A stretch of DNA of 64,000 nucleotides from Nitzschia sp. DOCU1 (GCA_951394045.1 OX596001.1:62001-126000), one strand, 5' to 3'. Shown: positions 18,306 to 28,449, counted from the stretch's first letter. The notes: generated by a model from the letters alone, not told the origin. Numbers and translations are program-made.

Positions 18306-20129
18306 ATGATGCGTTCCGCCCTCTCCAAGATGTTTGGCCGCCGCCGTGAGCAGCATTGTCCCCCTGATGATGCTGCGGAGGATCTCCCCTACGTCGCTTC
18401 TGCTCCTGAGTCGCCTTGCTTGATGCAGGAGCCCCCCCCCGCCCCTGCTCGTGGACCTCCAGCTGTGAAAGTCCTCGTCAACCCGAAGAAGATTCTTTAT
18501 CCCGATGACGAGGAGAAAGAGACTGCACTACTGTCTGGTAGCTGCAACAAGAAGAAGAACAAGATTACTTCAAAGACGTTGAACAGACATGAGGATCAAG
18601 GACTTACAAAGAAGAGGCCGAAGATTGCCTTGCTTCCAATTTTGCTCATTGTCCTTGCCAGTATTGCTGTCATCGTCGGTGTGCGTGTCAATACTGCGAA
18701 GGCCGAAATCAATAAGAGGTCTACCCAAGCCTTGACGGCGGCAACGGAGGGAACCACCTACGCGGCGACTGGTCAAACGGTACTTGCCTACATTCCGGCG
18801 TCAAGCGTCGACGATATGTTAGAAAGCATGACGAACTCGGGCTCCACCCAATTTGCTGTCCCAATTTCTGGCGATTCTGGCAATGTTCTAGTCGCTACTG
18901 ATCAAATGGTCCTTGAGACGGATGCATCTACCGGTGTGATATATTATCAAAATGTCTACTTCGTTAACTCGGAGACTGGCGCCACCTCTGCGTTTTTTGA
19001 CGTTGCGTGTGATCCAGCGGAAGCCTATTGCCACATTTTGAACAGCGACGACACCAGTTCCCTTTCCTCCGCCAACAACTACCTTCGAGCGTTGCTTCCC
19101 AAGCCTAAGACGTCGAGCAGCACCAGCAGTTCGGGCGAAGGAAATCAATGTAAGTGCGGTCGTGACGAGATCACTGTAATTTACGACGATGGAACTTGCG
19201 GGTGTGTTTCTTCTTGTTTCTCGCACGACGCCATCGTCACCAGTTTAAATGACGACGGCCAGCCGATTGAGAAGTTGATGTACGAAGTCAAAGTCGGGGA
19301 CTACGTGTTGACAGGATCGGGACGTTTTGAAAAGGTGTATGGATTTATGGACCGACACGAGCACCGTCAGGCGGAGTTTCTTCAAATCTTCACGGTCGGC
19401 AGCAGCACAGCAAACCGCCACGACAAAAACGAACGACTTCAACAAGAAGGAGCCGATGCACCACCCCCGCCCCTTGAGATTACAGGGAACCACCTTGTCT
19501 ACGCTATTGGCTATGACAAACCGATTCCAGCTTCACAATTGAACATCGGCGATCGTCTCACTGCCACCCTCAAGCCCGGTACTGCTCTTCAGGAGGTAAT
19601 CGTCCAGATCAAGACCGTCGTTCGAGATGATGGAATCTACTCCCCATTGACCGCTGCTGGCACTATTGTGGTCAATGGCATGGTCATGTCGACCTATGCG
19701 TCCCCACAAACAGATCCTACAAATGGAATGTTTGACGGCTACATGAAAATTGCCGGATACCCCATCTTTTCCTACCACAAGTTGCTTCATCTCTGGTTCA
19801 CACCGATGCGCTTGGTCTGCCTCGGCATCTCGGACTCGTTTTGCAAGTACCATGACGCTGAGACTGGAATGAGTCCCTGGACTGAGTTTGGCACCCGGAT
19901 TAACCAATTGTTGGGAGAAGCGCGAGTTCATTGGATCGTTGAACTCGCGGTGTTGGTCGTTATTGTCGCTGTCCTTGGTCCAATCTTTCTGATTGAACAG
20001 GGTGTCTCTACTGTGTTGGAACAGACTGCTGCGGGCGCAAATTTTTGGCTTGCGTCCGGCATGACCTATGCTGGGGCTGGCGTTGCTGCAGCTGCCTTTT
20101 GGCATATGAAGCAGCCTCGGCGTGCCTGA
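18306..20129 (+). CDS. Membrane protein with Hedgehog/intein (Hint) domain
   Basis: 607 aa from tandem ATGs at 18306/18309; the frame is open upstream but lacks another ATG. The N-terminus (about 110 residues) is Pro/Lys-rich. A membrane anchor at about 117-140 (IALLPILLIVLASIAVIVGV) is followed by a predicted extracytoplasmic region with an AETGATSAFFDVACD-like core and a Cys cluster (CKCGRDE, then CGCVSSCF). A Hint domain begins with SCFSHDAIV, then VKVGDYVLT, GNHLVYA (the T/G-NH-V motif with the catalytic His) and GTIVVNGMVMSTY. Hint domains cleave the peptide bond before their first Cys, here in SSCF. C-terminal hydrophobic segments (IVELAVLVVIVAVLGPIFLI and GAGVAAAAF) suggest further membrane spans. 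Self-processing is inferred, not shown. Confidence 0.75.
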   Translation: MMRSALSKMFGRRREQHCPPDDAAEDLPYVASAPESPCLMQEPPPAPARGPPAVKVLVNPKKILYPDDEEKETALLSGSCNKKKNKITSKTLNRHEDQGLTKKRPKIALLPILLIVLASIAVIVGVRVNTAKAEINKRSTQALTAATEGTTYAATGQTVLAYIPASSVDDMLESMTNSGSTQFAVPISGDSGNVLVATDQMVLETDASTGVIYYQNVYFVNSETGATSAFFDVACDPAEAYCHILNSDDTSSLSSANNYLRALLPKPKTSSSTSSSGEGNQCKCGRDEITVIYDDGTCGCVSSCFSHDAIVTSLNDDGQPIEKLMYEVKVGDYVLTGSGRFEKVYGFMDRHEHRQAEFLQIFTVGSSTANRHDKNERLQQEGADAPPPPLEITGNHLVYAIGYDKPIPASQLNIGDRLTATLKPGTALQEVIVQIKTVVRDDGIYSPLTAAGTIVVNGMVMSTYASPQTDPTNGMFDGYMKIAGYPIFSYHKLLHLWFTPMRLVCLGISDSFCKYHDAETGMSPWTEFGTRINQLLGEARVHWIVELAVLVVIVAVLGPIFLIEQGVSTVLEQTAAGANFWLASGMTYAGAGVAAAAFWHMKQPRRA

Positions 20130-20479
20130 AATAGGATGTCCCTGCGTCGAGCCGTTAGTGAATTGTGATTTTGTTGGTCTTGTCGCCCCTTATTCGTAAG
20201 AAACACCACTATCCGTCCTCATTGAGAAGCCCGTCCACCTACCAGCAGGAAGAGGTCGGCACTTAGATTAAAAGGTAAAATAATATTATTAAGAATTGTT
20301 TGTGATTGATGACAAGTCCCATTTCAACCTCATACAAAAAGCAAAGACAATCCATGGATTTGGATTGATAGCGCCACTACGGCAGGCAAATTCCGGCGCC
20401 GGAAGAAGTGAGATGTAACGGTAATGACGACACCACGTATCACACAGTCATCGACCAACCTTCGACGACCATGGATACC

Positions 20480-20985
20480 ATCGTGACTTCTACGAACAAC
20501 CGTCTCTTCTTGTCAGTGTTGAAAGATCATAGTTTTGGTGCTGCTTGGAGCTCGCCGTCCGCCACAGCCACCCATCCGTCGCGTCCGGTGTCGACACGTT
20601 GTCTCTGCACAGACGATTTAGGAGCGTGTCCTACAAGGTTACACTAGGAATCTTCAGTCATTGCTCGACTATTTGTTAATTGTGGACGATGACACCTACT
20701 ATCAAAAAGTTCTCAAGGGTCCACCACGATGCAGCGATTCGTCGCGACCCTACGGGGCACCTGGATGTGTCGAGTCAGAGGAACCGTCTTTCCCTTTGGT
20801 GGTTTCGGAGTTACTTTTTCCAAAGGTAGTTTACAACGCCTCCTGTAACCACTATACCGCAATCATGCGAGGACCGCTATATCGCCCCGCAATTCGACGA
20901 CGAGTTCCTGGCAAAAGGTTGCGCAATTCTGGCAAGATGCGGGGCATCCATTGTTCATAGCCTCAAGTACTTTGACCATCATTGG
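20480..20985 (+). pseudogene. Fringe-like glycosyltransferase relic
   Basis: Motifs of a fringe/galactosyltransferase-type GT31 protein occur in the right order but in three different frames: LLIVDDDTYY (frame of 20661, the DDD metal motif), FPFGGFGVTFSKGSLQRLL (frame of 20762), and QFDDEFLAKGCAILARCG followed by SIVHSLKYFDH (frame of 20890). The gaps between the pieces are too short for normal introns here, so frameshifts are the simplest reading. The 3' end runs into the stop of the convergent sulfotransferase. The N-terminal part is not recognisable. Confidence 0.5.
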
Positions 20986-22184
20986 CCTGCTCCATTCTGG
21001 TATATCCAAACGCCTCAAAGTCATTGTGATAAAATGTTTCCAGCATTTCGGCTGTTTCCCGAGTCAAGTTTGCCGCCGAGAGTCGCCCAGACCCTGAATT
21101 GACACGCTCGACGGGAAGTGTGGCCGGCAAGCCATAGGCTCTCATCAACATGGGAAATTCTTGGGCCAAGTCTTCATTTCGCAAGACCCATGTCACATTG
21201 CCACCATGGACGAAATCGTATTGTGAAACGTCATGAAAGCAATGACTGGAATGACAGCTTTTCAACCCATGGATTTGGTGGGTAATATTGGTGTTGTATT
21301 GATAGACACGAGTGCACAGAGTCAGCTTACGAATCCGTTCTTGGAGCCAAGTGTTCATGTAAGGACCGTCATTCAACAAGTCGAGGTTGCAGCTGTGGTG
21401 AAATGCACAAAAGTAATAGTACTCGCTCACCGCTCGCTCGTAAGGATTCCGAACGACCGCAAAAATGTCCTTTTCCGCATACGGTGGGGGGCACCTATCG
21501 GAATGGAGCCATTGAATCGGTGTATGCTTTGCGCAAGATCCCCAAGGATGAGCCGGGCATGGGCGTGTTTGGATCGAATGCCTGCTACAATGGAAATTGA
21601 TGCTTCGGTCCGCAAACAGGCAGTCGCCCCATGTCAAATTGTGAGGAATGGATGCGGCAACAATGGAACTTCCACCAGTCTTTGGTCTATAGTAGTATAA
21701 CCAGAAACGATAGAGAAAGTTGTGCACGATTGTTAGATGCCCAAGCATGAAAAACGATCAAAAGTCGGTCTCGAGTTCTCAACAGGAAGCGCCCTTACAT
21801 GTGGATAAAGGTTAGTTCACGAAACTCCGCACGGTTGACACGAGCTAGCTGATCTGCTAGTGGAGGGAACACGTTTGGACTGGCATTTTCTGTCGATTGC
21901 ATTCCCGACGAGACCAAGGCTTGTTTCGATCCCACGGTATCTTGGGGTTTATGGGGGATGTAAAAGGGAAGGAATAAATTTAGTAGCAATCCAAAAATGG
22001 CGACCCCCATATTAACCGAGAGGCAGTGCGGTAGATTCAACATATCCTCCCAACCCACAACCGTACCTGCTCTGAGATAGGAGGAAGCGTGACGACTGTC
22101 CATCCATTGAATTATCAACACGACGATCAGCACCGCAACAGCTGCTGATGCAGCCCGAAGATTTGTTGTACCCTGCGAAAGCAT
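20963..22184 (-). CDS. Sulfotransferase family protein (paralogue A)
   Basis: Two exons: complement of 21799-22184 and 20963-21686, with a 112-bp intron, giving 369 aa. The splice joins CAC-AT to A-CCA and creates the PAPS 5'-phosphosulfate loop IHIPKTGGSS at about residues 127-136. The 3'-phosphate motif VVRNPYERAVSEYY lies near 206-219. Many cysteines and N-glycosylation sites (NLT, NIT, NVT) suit a Golgi lumenal enzyme. The N-terminus has a signal anchor (AAVAVLIVVLIIQW). A second hydrophobic stretch (MGVAIFGLLLNLFLPFYIP) lies in a segment flanked by GTACGG and CCCCAAG that could be an in-frame retained intron. It probably sulfates a glycan; the substrate is unknown. The paralogue lies 0.8 kb upstream on the same strand. 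Confidence 0.85.
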
Positions 22185-22369
22185 GACGTGATTACAGCAT
22201 TAAAGATAGCGACGTTTCTTCAGTCGGTCATTGCATGGGACAGAGTGATGTTAAGCGGTGAGGCGTTGCTTTGTGTGTTCATCGTTGCTGCAGTACGTTT
22301 TTGGCTGATCGATGTGTGGCCATGGTCGACAAAAAGGTGCAAAAGTTGAGCCCAAAGATCAAAAGCTCA

Positions 22370-22762
22370 TAACCTATTGTTTGGGCCACGTGTAATCCCA
22401 CCATTGAAACTTAAACTAAACATTAGTCGCATTGTTCGCTCTATTCAAAAAAGTCGATCGAATCCTGGTTCAAATGAGTCAAACGACGCCACAACCTACT
22501 ACTAGTTGAGACATAAAAAGGTAGAGATGGTTGTGTAGTCCACCACTATCATGCCACTGCTTGTTCCATTGTTTCTACCTCGACCGACACTAGAGGGGCT
22601 GCCAAAGGAGCCGAAGGCGTGGTGGCGGTCGTCATCTCGAACAAACAATGCTGCCGAAAGCAAGCACCATCGACCAAATCCTCGTTGATCCAGCAACAAT
22701 AAGAAAGACATTGATGACTCTACTGTTACTACGGAAGCAAACCTAGATTTGCCAGTCGACAT
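22370..22762. repeat. Interspersed repeat copy 2, with possible 5' relic of a sulfotransferase gene
   Basis: 22370-22690 repeats 4255-4600. At 22760, on the minus strand, an ATG and its upstream bases (CATTATCTTGTGAT, then GCGGCCGAATC) match the start-codon region of the sulfotransferase gene at 24190. The 86-codon frame reading leftwards from 22762 has no recognisable domain. I read this as a duplicated sulfotransferase promoter/start joined to repeat DNA. Confidence 0.5.
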
Positions 22763-22852
22763 TATCTTGTGATTGGCATCGCGGCCGAATCTCCATTCGT
22801 CACAAAGAGAGGGTCCGCACCACCGTCGTTAAAGACGCGAATAATCTCTTAT

Positions 22853-22948
22853 GATAAAGGCTTGCTTTTAGAGTAGCTCTACTGACTGAAAGCTAGTAGT
22901 AGCAAAAGGATTCCGCCCTATAAGAGCTACTAGAATCAAGCCTTTATA
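22853..22948. repeat. Imperfect hairpin
   Basis: ATAAAGGCTTG at the left end pairs with CAAGCCTTTAT at the right end, and inner AGAGTAGCTCT and AGAGCTACT segments add pairing. It lies in the 3' flank of the second sulfotransferase gene and may be a small foldback element. Confidence 0.5.
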
Positions 22949-23024
22949 CTTTTAGCCACCGTCAGGTTTTGTGGAGAATGGGGGGCGAGACGACGAGGAT
23001 GACGCCCCCATTTGGACTTTTGTT

Positions 23025-24190
23025 CTAGTACTCCGCAGTAGCACCAATGTCGGTGGAATATCCAAACGCATCAAAATCCTGTTGATATACTTGAACAATC
23101 CCACGCACCGTCTCGGGAGCAAAATCATGAATCGTCAGTAAATGGGACGAGGTGTCGGCTTGGTTGATGCGTGGCAAGGATATTCGTTCCTGCAACCCGT
23201 ATCGTCGCATTAATTCATCGAATTCCATCGTCAAGTTCTCTTGATGCAAGATCCACTTTATGACACGTTTGTCGTCTCTGCCAAATGAAGCATTATCGTA
23301 TGGATTCCAAATAAAGTCAGATTGGGGAATGTCATGACCACAGTCGGAAAAGTAGCAGCGCGGATTTCCCAATTGACACTTTTGACGCTTTTGCAGCTTG
23401 TTCTGTATGAATTCATTCATATACGTGACATTGTTTACCTGTTTCTTCTTGCATCTAGCAAACTTGGTTTTGAGGCAATAATAGTAGTATTCACTGAGAA
23501 TGCGATGAAACGGATTGCGGACTACGGCAAAGACATCTTTTCCAATATAAGGGTTGCAATCCGTCAAGAAGGGAATGGGCGTGTGTTTAGCGCACATGGG
23601 GCCGCGCTTGTCTCTGCCACAGGGACGCGTGGACTTGGAATACTCGCTACATTGAAACAACATGGTCTGATCATCGAACAAGCAGTCGCCCCAGGTCAAG
23701 TTGGCGTCAACAGATGCCGCCACAATTGAAGCGCCGCCCGTTTTTGGTCTGAATGCGAAAAGTGGGATCCAAAAGAGAACAGAGAAAGTGTGACTTAGTA
23801 TGCCGTCGTCGAAGTTGCAAAAGGCACAGACTTCTAGTATTCAGAATTTCTTACATGTGCAGGAACGTAAGATTTGTTGTCTGTTCGACATGTGGAGCTA
23901 GCCTCCGGTCAAAGTCTTGCAACAGGCATACACAGTATCAGAGAAAAGATGCACTTGGCAAATGATTTGCCGACGAATTGTGGCGAAGCATGATCCATCA
24001 ATGACACCGAAAATGGGCTTGACTCACCTCGCGCTGGTCTGCCTGTTGGCGTTCTGTTGTTGGCGACCCGGGATAGGACCGCCCATTGAGTCACCAACAT
24101 CACCACAACAGCAGTAGATAAAAAGAATACGAATAGTCGCAGCTTCTCTTTGCCGAGCATCAATTTGCGGTTGCGTTGGACGGTGGGCAT
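23025..24190 (-). CDS. Sulfotransferase family protein (paralogue B)
   Basis: Three exons on the complement: 24028-24190, 23855-23915 and 23025-23748, giving 315 aa. Intron 1 (24027 down to 23916) starts GTGAGT and ends CAAG; intron 2 (23854 down to 23749) starts GTAAGA and ends TTCAG. Intron 2 splits the PAPS loop (LHIPKTGGAS) at the same position and phase as in paralogue A, and the last exon has the same length (724 nt). The 3'-phosphate motif is VVRNPFHRILSEYYYY. The N-terminus has a signal anchor (LFVFFLSTAVVVMLVTQW) after a basic start, so a type II Golgi protein is likely. The two proteins have diverged considerably outside the motifs, so the duplication is not recent. Confidence 0.85.
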
Positions 24191-24811
24191 TATCTTGTGA
24201 TCAACAACGCGGCTGAATCGCCATCAGTCCATCAGTCGTCAGTTATTGAATCGCAGAGAAAGGATCTCTAATGACCAAGGCTTTCTCGTAGCTCTGACAG
24301 CGGCCACATAATTCCGGGGTATGTTGCTGCTAGCTCGTACCTTCTTTTCGGGGGGCAGGCAATGATGAGCATTTGGCCGTCATGGTCGGTCGTATCATAC
24401 GGTCGGCGGCACCGAAACAAACAACGATTGAAGGTGGACGTCCATGCATGGATGGATGTTGTTGAAGTGTTGTTGTTGAGGTGCAGGAACGCCATCCCAT
24501 TTTTTGTGTCCCATCTGGACCACGTGTGCACATTTTTCTGACGCACTCATTCCACGCAATTGGATTGGTGCAGATGCCTTCTCGTCGTAAGCGCAGACAT
24601 TTCGAGATATAGGCCTTCAACAACCACGCCATCATGCGTTGAGATTCTCAGCTGGACGTGCGTGGCCGCATTTTCGACCCTTCTCATGTTGCATCAGATC
24701 CAGCCTATCGTTGACCAAAGCCGAACCATAAGGTTGATGTTGACAACGCAATATCATTTTGTGGCTGTCCTTTATTTGCTCTGTTGAATATTAATACAGA
24801 AGCATCTTATC
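24191..24811. other. Intergenic region
   Basis: About 620 bp upstream of both the sulfotransferase (minus) and the LRR gene (plus), so it probably carries both promoters. The first 110 bp resemble 22763-22880, supporting a duplicated promoter. No protein recognised. Confidence 0.5.
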
Positions 24812-26338
24812 ATGGACATCGTCGCTCCTCTACGTTGTTGTAGCAGAAAGTATCGACGACTTTCTGCTACGCCGAGTTTTCATTCCGAACGCAGACTTTC
24901 GTTGAATGCCGCATATCAATCAAACGACGACTTGGTGGAACGAATTACAACCATGCGTTCCATGCATGCTCCGATCGAATACATGTTCCTTTCAGGGCAG
25001 GAGACATGGTCGAGTCCTAGACTAGCCAACGAAATAGCCAGTCTATTGGAGTATCAGGCAACGACGGGGCCGGCTCGAACAGGACACTTTGCCGATTTGA
25101 CCAGAGCCAATGCCGAACAAATCCATACCGTCATTGCCACTGCCGTTCGAACCAGAAGGTTTCGTACTCTTCAATTACAATCATCCGATCCAGCATATGA
25201 CTTTGCTCCTACTATAAAGCAAGTCTTTCAAAATTGTCAATACCTAGAGCACTTGACTTTGGAGGGATTTTTGTTATCCGGCGACGCGACTACCGGCTTG
25301 CTAACGGATGACGGTGGCGACCTGCAACTGCTAGAGAGTCTGGATCTTGTCAATTGCCTTTTGGATGAGAAGGCAGCCAGAAATATAGCCGAATGGCTCG
25401 CAAGGAACCAAACGCTGACTTGCTTTCGACTGGAAAGCCGAAATCTTGACGATGAGGGCTTGGCGGCGATTATTGCCGGCATGGCGGGGCATTCGAAATT
25501 GAAAACGCTCGAGATCCAATGCTCTCTTTTGGGTCCATTGGCGTTCAAAGAGCTTCATCGGCTCCTGTCATGCGAGGCCTGTCGGCTGGAAACGCTTTCC
25601 TTGGAGTCGGGACCTCCCTCAAGCAGTCGGGACGTTGGAGGCAATCATATTGAGCACTTGATCTTACAAGAACAATCTATTTCTTGCAAGAGTCTCATCG
25701 GTTTGAGACTCAAGTGTCGTTTGTCCTCCCGACATGCCAATTTGCTTCTGCAAAACTTGAACCAGCACTTTCCAAACCTCGAAATGCTGGACTTGTCAGG
25801 CAATCCGTTTGTGTGGAATTGGCAAGAACTCGCCGACGATTTGGAGGCACATTCCCACCTTTACCTTCAAAAGTTATGTTTGGATCAGACCTTGGCTTGC
25901 CGAATATTGTTTTCGTCGTCTACTCGAACAACCCTCTTGTCGGATGAAGACGACGATCAGGATCCAAATCTCCTCCATTTTGCCGCCATTCATCGATTGT
26001 TGGACGCCTTTCCCAAGTTGCATAGTTTCGGCAATCAGACCAATGATGCTCTCGTGGGGGCGGCATCATGGAACACTTCTAGCAACAGCAGCAAGTTGAT
26101 TCTTCATCACATGGACATGAATCGAATTGGATACTCGTTGCTGGTGAAGGGGCCACCACAAGTGACGAGTCATTGCGCGATTGCACACCCTTGTCCCACT
26201 ACGCCTACTGGCCTGTGGCCATTGATTTTGGAAAAGGTCAATACCAAAAGTAAGAAACGACAATCCTGGAGAGGACCAAATGCTATCTATCACTTGCTAC
26301 AAGGGCCAGCCTTGTTGGGTCGCGATGCCATGTCGTGA
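24812..26338 (+). CDS. Leucine-rich repeat protein, RNase-inhibitor type
   Basis: 508 aa from ATG 24812, single exon. No signal peptide or membrane segment, so probably cytosolic or nuclear. From about residue 130 there are irregular LRRs of 26-29 residues: LEHLTLEGFLLSGDA, LESLDLVNCLLDEKAARNIA, LTCFRLESRNLDDEGLAAII, LKTLEIQCSLLGPLAFKEL and LEMLDLSGNPFVWNW. The pattern (L-x-x-L-x-L-x-x-N/C with helical linkers) is of the RNase-inhibitor/NLRC type, used for protein binding. The C-terminal 100 residues are irregular. The 5' coding region contains a perfect 12-bp hairpin (24840-24870). The partner and process are unknown. Confidence 0.75.
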   Translation: MDIVAPLRCCSRKYRRLSATPSFHSERRLSLNAAYQSNDDLVERITTMRSMHAPIEYMFLSGQETWSSPRLANEIASLLEYQATTGPARTGHFADLTRANAEQIHTVIATAVRTRRFRTLQLQSSDPAYDFAPTIKQVFQNCQYLEHLTLEGFLLSGDATTGLLTDDGGDLQLLESLDLVNCLLDEKAARNIAEWLARNQTLTCFRLESRNLDDEGLAAIIAGMAGHSKLKTLEIQCSLLGPLAFKELHRLLSCEACRLETLSLESGPPSSSRDVGGNHIEHLILQEQSISCKSLIGLRLKCRLSSRHANLLLQNLNQHFPNLEMLDLSGNPFVWNWQELADDLEAHSHLYLQKLCLDQTLACRILFSSSTRTTLLSDEDDDQDPNLLHFAAIHRLLDAFPKLHSFGNQTNDALVGAASWNTSSNSSKLILHHMDMNRIGYSLLVKGPPQVTSHCAIAHPCPTTPTGLWPLILEKVNTKSKKRQSWRGPNAIYHLLQGPALLGRDAMS

Positions 26339-26727
26339 TGACGATGATCGTGAAGTGGTATGTGGCATTTTGCGACTGGTCATTCTCGTAGTAATTGGTG
26401 GCTACATATCTTACTCTAGGTACAAGAAAATCGTCTAAAAGTCACTCTTTGAGGCTACTGCTAACTATCTACTCTAGAGTACTAGCGCCTACAGTTCTTG
26501 AGTAGCTAGCTGGTTTTGTAACAGTAGCAAGGGCATTGGCGGTCGCCAGGTGTTGGGTGACGATTGTTCCCTCGTCGCCCGCCGACGAGGACTCTGGCAA
26601 GCTCTAGCTACGCCATGCCATACGACGTCTGGCGAGTTCATGGTTCCACCCAACGAGAGATGGTCTTGACTCGAACTATACTCTTCTTTAGCTAGTCAGG
26701 ATAGCTAGATGATGCGATTGTTGTCTT
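26339..26727. other. Short convergent intergenic region
   Basis: Between the stop codons of the LRR and DnaJ genes. It holds no protein-like frame and several TAGCTAG/CTACTCTAG motifs. Confidence 0.5.
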
Positions 26728-28449
26728 TTACATTTGTTGACATTGCGAGTGGGGTGCCTCATCGAGTCCGGGTTCGCCGTCCTCTCCAAAAAAGGGATGA
26801 TTTCCAAAATAAAAACTTTTGGTTCCTTGGCCGGATTGAAAAAAGGAATGAAAGCCTGCACCTGGATATTCGTGATGATGATGTGGATCGTCATCGTCGG
26901 CATGCCAATGGGCAGTCCCCGTAGCACGGCCAAAGTCGGAGACTTTGCCAGGAACTAATCGATGGATAGTAGTAGCGGCATTGTCGGTAGAATCGTCTTT
27001 AATTGCCGTCTCCTCTGCAGTTAGACTCTTGCTCCTGGTCTTTTTGCGTTTCGACTTGCTAGTAGTATTGCGCTTGCCTTGTAGTTTTTCCAAGAGTCTC
27101 AAGAGTTCTTGGCGCTCGTCAGGAGAAAGTGGATTTTTAGCAGACTTTGGCATTTCCACTCGAAATTGAATGTACAAGTCCCCATACTCATCGCCCAAAG
27201 CGGACTTGGGAAAACCATGACCCTTCAAGACTTGAACATCGCCAGTCGCAATAATCATGGGTGACGATGCAGATTCTTCACTGCTATTACCGTCGTGATG
27301 ATGATGATGTTCGTGCCCCGGCAGACTTGCCGATTGAATTTCCAACCACGTCTTGTCCAAATGTTGTATTTTTCGCTGAAAACCACAAAGAGCTTCTTCC
27401 AAACTAATGGTCAATTCCATGGCCAAGTCATGGTTTTTGCGTGTAAAAACAGGATGAGGTCGTGTGGCCAGCACAAATATAATGTCGCCCGGTGTCTGGT
27501 TGTCTTGCAAATCCATTTCCCCCGACAATACGATTGGTTGTCCCGCCACAGAACCACGAGGAACCTGAACATGCACCGTCTTGCCTTTGCGTGAATGACC
27601 GGGTGCCGATACCCAGATGGCTCTAGAAATTCCTTGATACAAGTCTTCCAAGGTGACTTGTAATTGATATCGTACGGTTCGATTCGCTTGTTGTCGTGTG
27701 AATTGCTGGGGATGTTGCATATGAAAAAAGTTGTGCAAGACATCGGAAAAAGAGGATGCCGACGAATGTGCTCCTTGAACAAGTCCTGCGACACCAAAAC
27801 GATCATAGATTGCTCGTGTGTCTGGATTGCCCAGCACTTCAAAGGCTTTTGCCACTAAATCAAAGGCTCGCCGATCCCCGCCCGTCTTGTCAGGATGTGT
27901 TTGAACAGCTCGTCGTCGATAAGCTTTTTGGATTTGTGAGGGCGTCAAAGTATCTCGGGCTGGCCCATCTAGAGCCAAAACGCGGTAATAGTCATCGCCC
28001 GCCTGGAGAATTTCGTGTACAATGGGATTATCCACGTTTTCGTCGTCGTCGTCGTCGTCATCATCCGATGCAGATTTGGACCCAGCAGCACCCCCACGAG
28101 GAATCCTCAGTGGCGACGCCGGTGACGGGGCGAGCCTTTGCGGAGGCAATGACCATGGAGTTCGTCCTATCACTATTGGTGTCATGGGCATGATGAAGCT
28201 TTTAGGAATAGTCCAAGAGGAGTAATAGGATGAACAAGGAGAGGCCCGTTGAGGATTTTCGGAGATAAATGAAAAAGAGGATATGGATGGTGGTGGGGAT
28301 GGACTGACGTGTTCGCCACTGGGACTGACGCGCTCGCGACAGGACCCTTGGCACGCTCGCGCATGCCAGCCTTTGGAGGGTTCGCCATTTTGCAAAAGAT
28401 CCTTTCGGGGTGGATGCCGATCCGAAAATGACCGAAGCAACACTCTCAT
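26728..28449 (-). CDS. DnaJ (Hsp40) co-chaperone, type II-like
   Basis: 573 aa as drawn; an alternative start at 28191 would give 487 aa and drops a low-complexity leader. The J domain lies at about 153-220, with YYRVLALDGPARDTLTPSQI, the HPD motif in RRAVQTHPDKTGGD, and FEVLGNPDTRAIYDRFG. The CXXCXGXG zinc finger is absent. The C-terminal substrate-binding region follows: VRYQLQVTLEDLYQGISRAI, VQVPRGSVAGQPIVLSGEMD, PGDIIFVLATRPHPVFTRKN, MELTISLEEALCGFQRKI, VLKGHGFPKS and GDLYIQFRVEMP, as in DNAJB/Ydj1 proteins. An insert with HEHHHHHDG and a Lys-rich segment are unusual. It stimulates Hsp70 ATPase and delivers clients; no clear targeting signal or KDEL is visible. Confidence 0.9.
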   Translation of the reverse strand: MRVLLRSFSDRHPPRKDLLQNGEPSKGWHARACQGSCRERVSPSGEHVSPSPPPSISSFSFISENPQRASPCSSYYSSWTIPKSFIMPMTPIVIGRTPWSLPPQRLAPSPASPLRIPRGGAAGSKSASDDDDDDDDENVDNPIVHEILQAGDDYYRVLALDGPARDTLTPSQIQKAYRRRAVQTHPDKTGGDRRAFDLVAKAFEVLGNPDTRAIYDRFGVAGLVQGAHSSASSFSDVLHNFFHMQHPQQFTRQQANRTVRYQLQVTLEDLYQGISRAIWVSAPGHSRKGKTVHVQVPRGSVAGQPIVLSGEMDLQDNQTPGDIIFVLATRPHPVFTRKNHDLAMELTISLEEALCGFQRKIQHLDKTWLEIQSASLPGHEHHHHHDGNSSEESASSPMIIATGDVQVLKGHGFPKSALGDEYGDLYIQFRVEMPKSAKNPLSPDERQELLRLLEKLQGKRNTTSKSKRKKTRSKSLTAEETAIKDDSTDNAATTIHRLVPGKVSDFGRATGTAHWHADDDDPHHHHEYPGAGFHSFFQSGQGTKSFYFGNHPFFGEDGEPGLDEAPHSQCQQM

